DNA of 23,298 nucleotides. Source: Candidatus Woesearchaeota archaeon (GTDB taxonomy: Archaea; Nanobdellota; Nanobdellia; Woesearchaeales; SKIA01). The notes below the pieces were generated by a model. The model was not told where the DNA came from and searched no databases. It worked only from the letters and a program-made list of their open reading frames with translations. Location of the stretch: NCBI GenBank assembly GCA_007128245.1, contig SKXU01000014.1, positions 1 through 23,298 of the forward strand, read 5' to 3'. The translations under genes and the position numbers were made by a program. Within the stretch, counting starts at the first letter, position 1. The number at the start of each line of letters is the position of its first letter. Below are positions 22,097 through 23,298 of this stretch, in pieces.

Positions 22097-23298
22097 ATGC
22101 GGGCAGGAATCTTCTTGCTTGTCGCAGTGGTGCTGAGTGCGCCCGTGCTTGGCATTAATCAAACGTTTACAGAGGATGCTACACTAGAGTTCTTACAAGA
22201 AAACGTAGCATCAATAACCCTCACGGGAGAATACACAGGAAACGGAAGCGTAAGAGTAAGTGCACGCACACGAAACAGCGAGTTTGTGATTGCATCCTTT
22301 CAAGCAGTTGATGCAAACGAAAACACTGTGATACTGCTTGATGAAGGAGGAGCAAGCATCGTCCTCGGAGAAAAAAACACATTCACCTTCATAAACCACT
22401 GCGAAGAAACATGCAACCTCGCAGGAGAAACAATCACAGAAATACACATAGAAATAGACGGAGAACTATACATTAAGACATTTCATCATGAAACTGTGCA
22501 AGAACCACAACTACTTATCGCAGGAGAGCCTGACTGCAGCGGATGGTGGGACGAACAAGACCAACCATTTGAAATATCAACGACACAAGACCTCCAATGC
22601 ATACAAGAAAACCTCACAGCAAACTACATCATAATCAACGATATTAACGCCAGCAACACAAGCAATTGGCACGGAGGAGCAGGATTTGAACCGATAGGAA
22701 ACAATGAAACACCATTCACAGGAACACTAAATGGACAAGGACACATCATCACAGGACTAACAATAAACAGAACAAGCCTCGATACAGGAGCAGGACTGTT
22801 TGGAAGAACAAACCAATCAACAATACAACAACTAGGACTACTAAACATAAACATCACAGCAGGAGACTTAGTAGGAGGATTAACTGGAGAAGCATACAAC
22901 ACTAACCTACAGGAAGTATTCGTGACAGGAACCATATCAAGCCAGGGAAGCGTTCCAACCATGGGAGGAATAGCAGCAGCAGTAATCAACTCAAACATCA
23001 CAAACACATACACGAACGTCAACAATACAGACGCAACAGTACAATCAGGAATCGCCATCCTAGACAACTCAAACCTCAACAACACCTACGCAAAAGGAAC
23101 ACTAACAGGAGGATTTTTTACAGGAGGAATAGCAGCACAAGCATTTGCAACCAACGAAGTAGAAAACACCTTCTGGGACACAACAACAGGACCCGCAACA
23201 AGTGAAGCAGGAGAAGGAAAAACAACCGCAGAAATGCAAAACATCACCACATTCAACGACACCACAACAACAGGCCTGGACACGCCATGGAACATCGT
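22097..23298 (+). CDS. Secreted GLUG-repeat protein, 3' end outside window
   Basis: An open frame runs from ATG 22097 to the window edge (400 codons, no stop), so this is the N-terminal part of a larger protein. It has a signal peptide at about 1-20 (GIFLLVAVVLSAPVLG), then a beta-rich domain with many N-x-S/T sites. From about residue 190 the GLUG pattern appears (FTGTLNGQGHIITGLTINR, AGLFGRTNQSTIQQLGLLN, LVGGLTGEAYNTNLQEVFVT, MGGIAAAVINSNITNTY). GLUG repeats occur in surface and adhesin-like proteins. It starts one base after the propeller gene stop, with GAGGTG at 22085-22090 six bases before the ATG, so it is the third gene of the Tfx operon. Codons are strongly A-rich (ACA, AAC, GGA), more so than in the housekeeping genes. 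Confidence 0.85.
   Translation, partial: MRAGIFLLVAVVLSAPVLGINQTFTEDATLEFLQENVASITLTGEYTGNGSVRVSARTRNSEFVIASFQAVDANENTVILLDEGGASIVLGEKNTFTFINHCEETCNLAGETITEIHIEIDGELYIKTFHHETVQEPQLLIAGEPDCSGWWDEQDQPFEISTTQDLQCIQENLTANYIIINDINASNTSNWHGGAGFEPIGNNETPFTGTLNGQGHIITGLTINRTSLDTGAGLFGRTNQSTIQQLGLLNINITAGDLVGGLTGEAYNTNLQEVFVTGTISSQGSVPTMGGIAAAVINSNITNTYTNVNNTDATVQSGIAILDNSNLNNTYAKGTLTGGFFTGGIAAQAFATNEVENTFWDTTTGPATSEAGEGKTTAEMQNITTFNDTTTTGLDTPWNI

Noticed and set aside
22211..23295. Minus-strand frames opposite the GLUG gene
   Set aside because: They are antisense to a clearly coding plus-strand frame with a signal peptide and repeats.
1..23298. CRISPR arrays, integrases, att sites or toxin-antitoxin pairs
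   Set aside because: No regularly spaced repeats of that type and no matching proteins were seen in the window.

Overview
The window is archaeal chromosomal DNA. The evidence is a TFB (transcription factor B) C-terminal half, an aIF5B-type initiation factor, an XPD-like Fe-S helicase, an archaeal ATP-dependent DNA ligase, a Tfx-type regulator, an MCT-1-like PUA protein and a tRNA-Pro with no encoded CCA. Many first-in-operon genes have a TATA-like element about 25 bases before the start codon, which suggests leaderless transcripts. Internal operon genes more often carry a GAGGTG-like ribosome site. Small genes, tail-to-tail overlaps, bacterial-type folate enzymes and several secreted repeat proteins suggest a DPANN-type archaeon (Woesearchaeota/Pacearchaeota-like). 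That placement is inference. I see no CRISPR array, insertion sequence or phage module.

Layout. 1-3.8 kb: 3' part of TFB, a YaaA-family protein, two HIT-family proteins facing each other tail to tail, a helix-hairpin-helix protein, a small unknown protein, a roughly 370-base stretch that looks like a structured plus-strand RNA, and a small winged-helix-like protein. 3.8-10.6 kb: XPD-like helicase, nitroreductase, DNA ligase, and an overlapping pair encoding a coiled-coil protein and an AAA+ ATPase. 10.6-14.3 kb: aIF5B with a PUA-like partner; opposite to them a coiled-coil mini-protein, a HAD hydrolase and an MCT-1-like PUA protein in one overlapping cluster; then tRNA-Pro(GGG). 14.3-16.1 kb: a small helical protein, a 50-residue zinc-ribbon protein, and a secreted protein with dockerin-like repeats. 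16.1-20.1 kb: a thymidylate/one-carbon operon, thyX-like (double-length), glyA, folC. 20.2-23.3 kb: a Tfx-type regulator translationally coupled to a secreted LVIVD-type propeller protein and a secreted GLUG-repeat protein that runs off the window.

How genes work together. In the thyX-glyA-folC operon, GlyA makes methylene-THF, the ThyX-like enzyme would use it to make dTMP, and FolC polyglutamylates the folate. The Tfx operon joins a DNA-binding protein to two exported repeat proteins, so it is probably a regulated cell-surface locus. The coiled-coil/AAA+ pair overlaps by 22 bases and probably forms one complex of unknown purpose.

Most worth a second look: the structured RNA candidate at 3012-3381; the fused ThyX-like protein with its signature motif split across two halves; the Tfx surface operon with tandem operator-like repeats; the coiled-coil/AAA+ pair; and the switches in strand base composition along the window.
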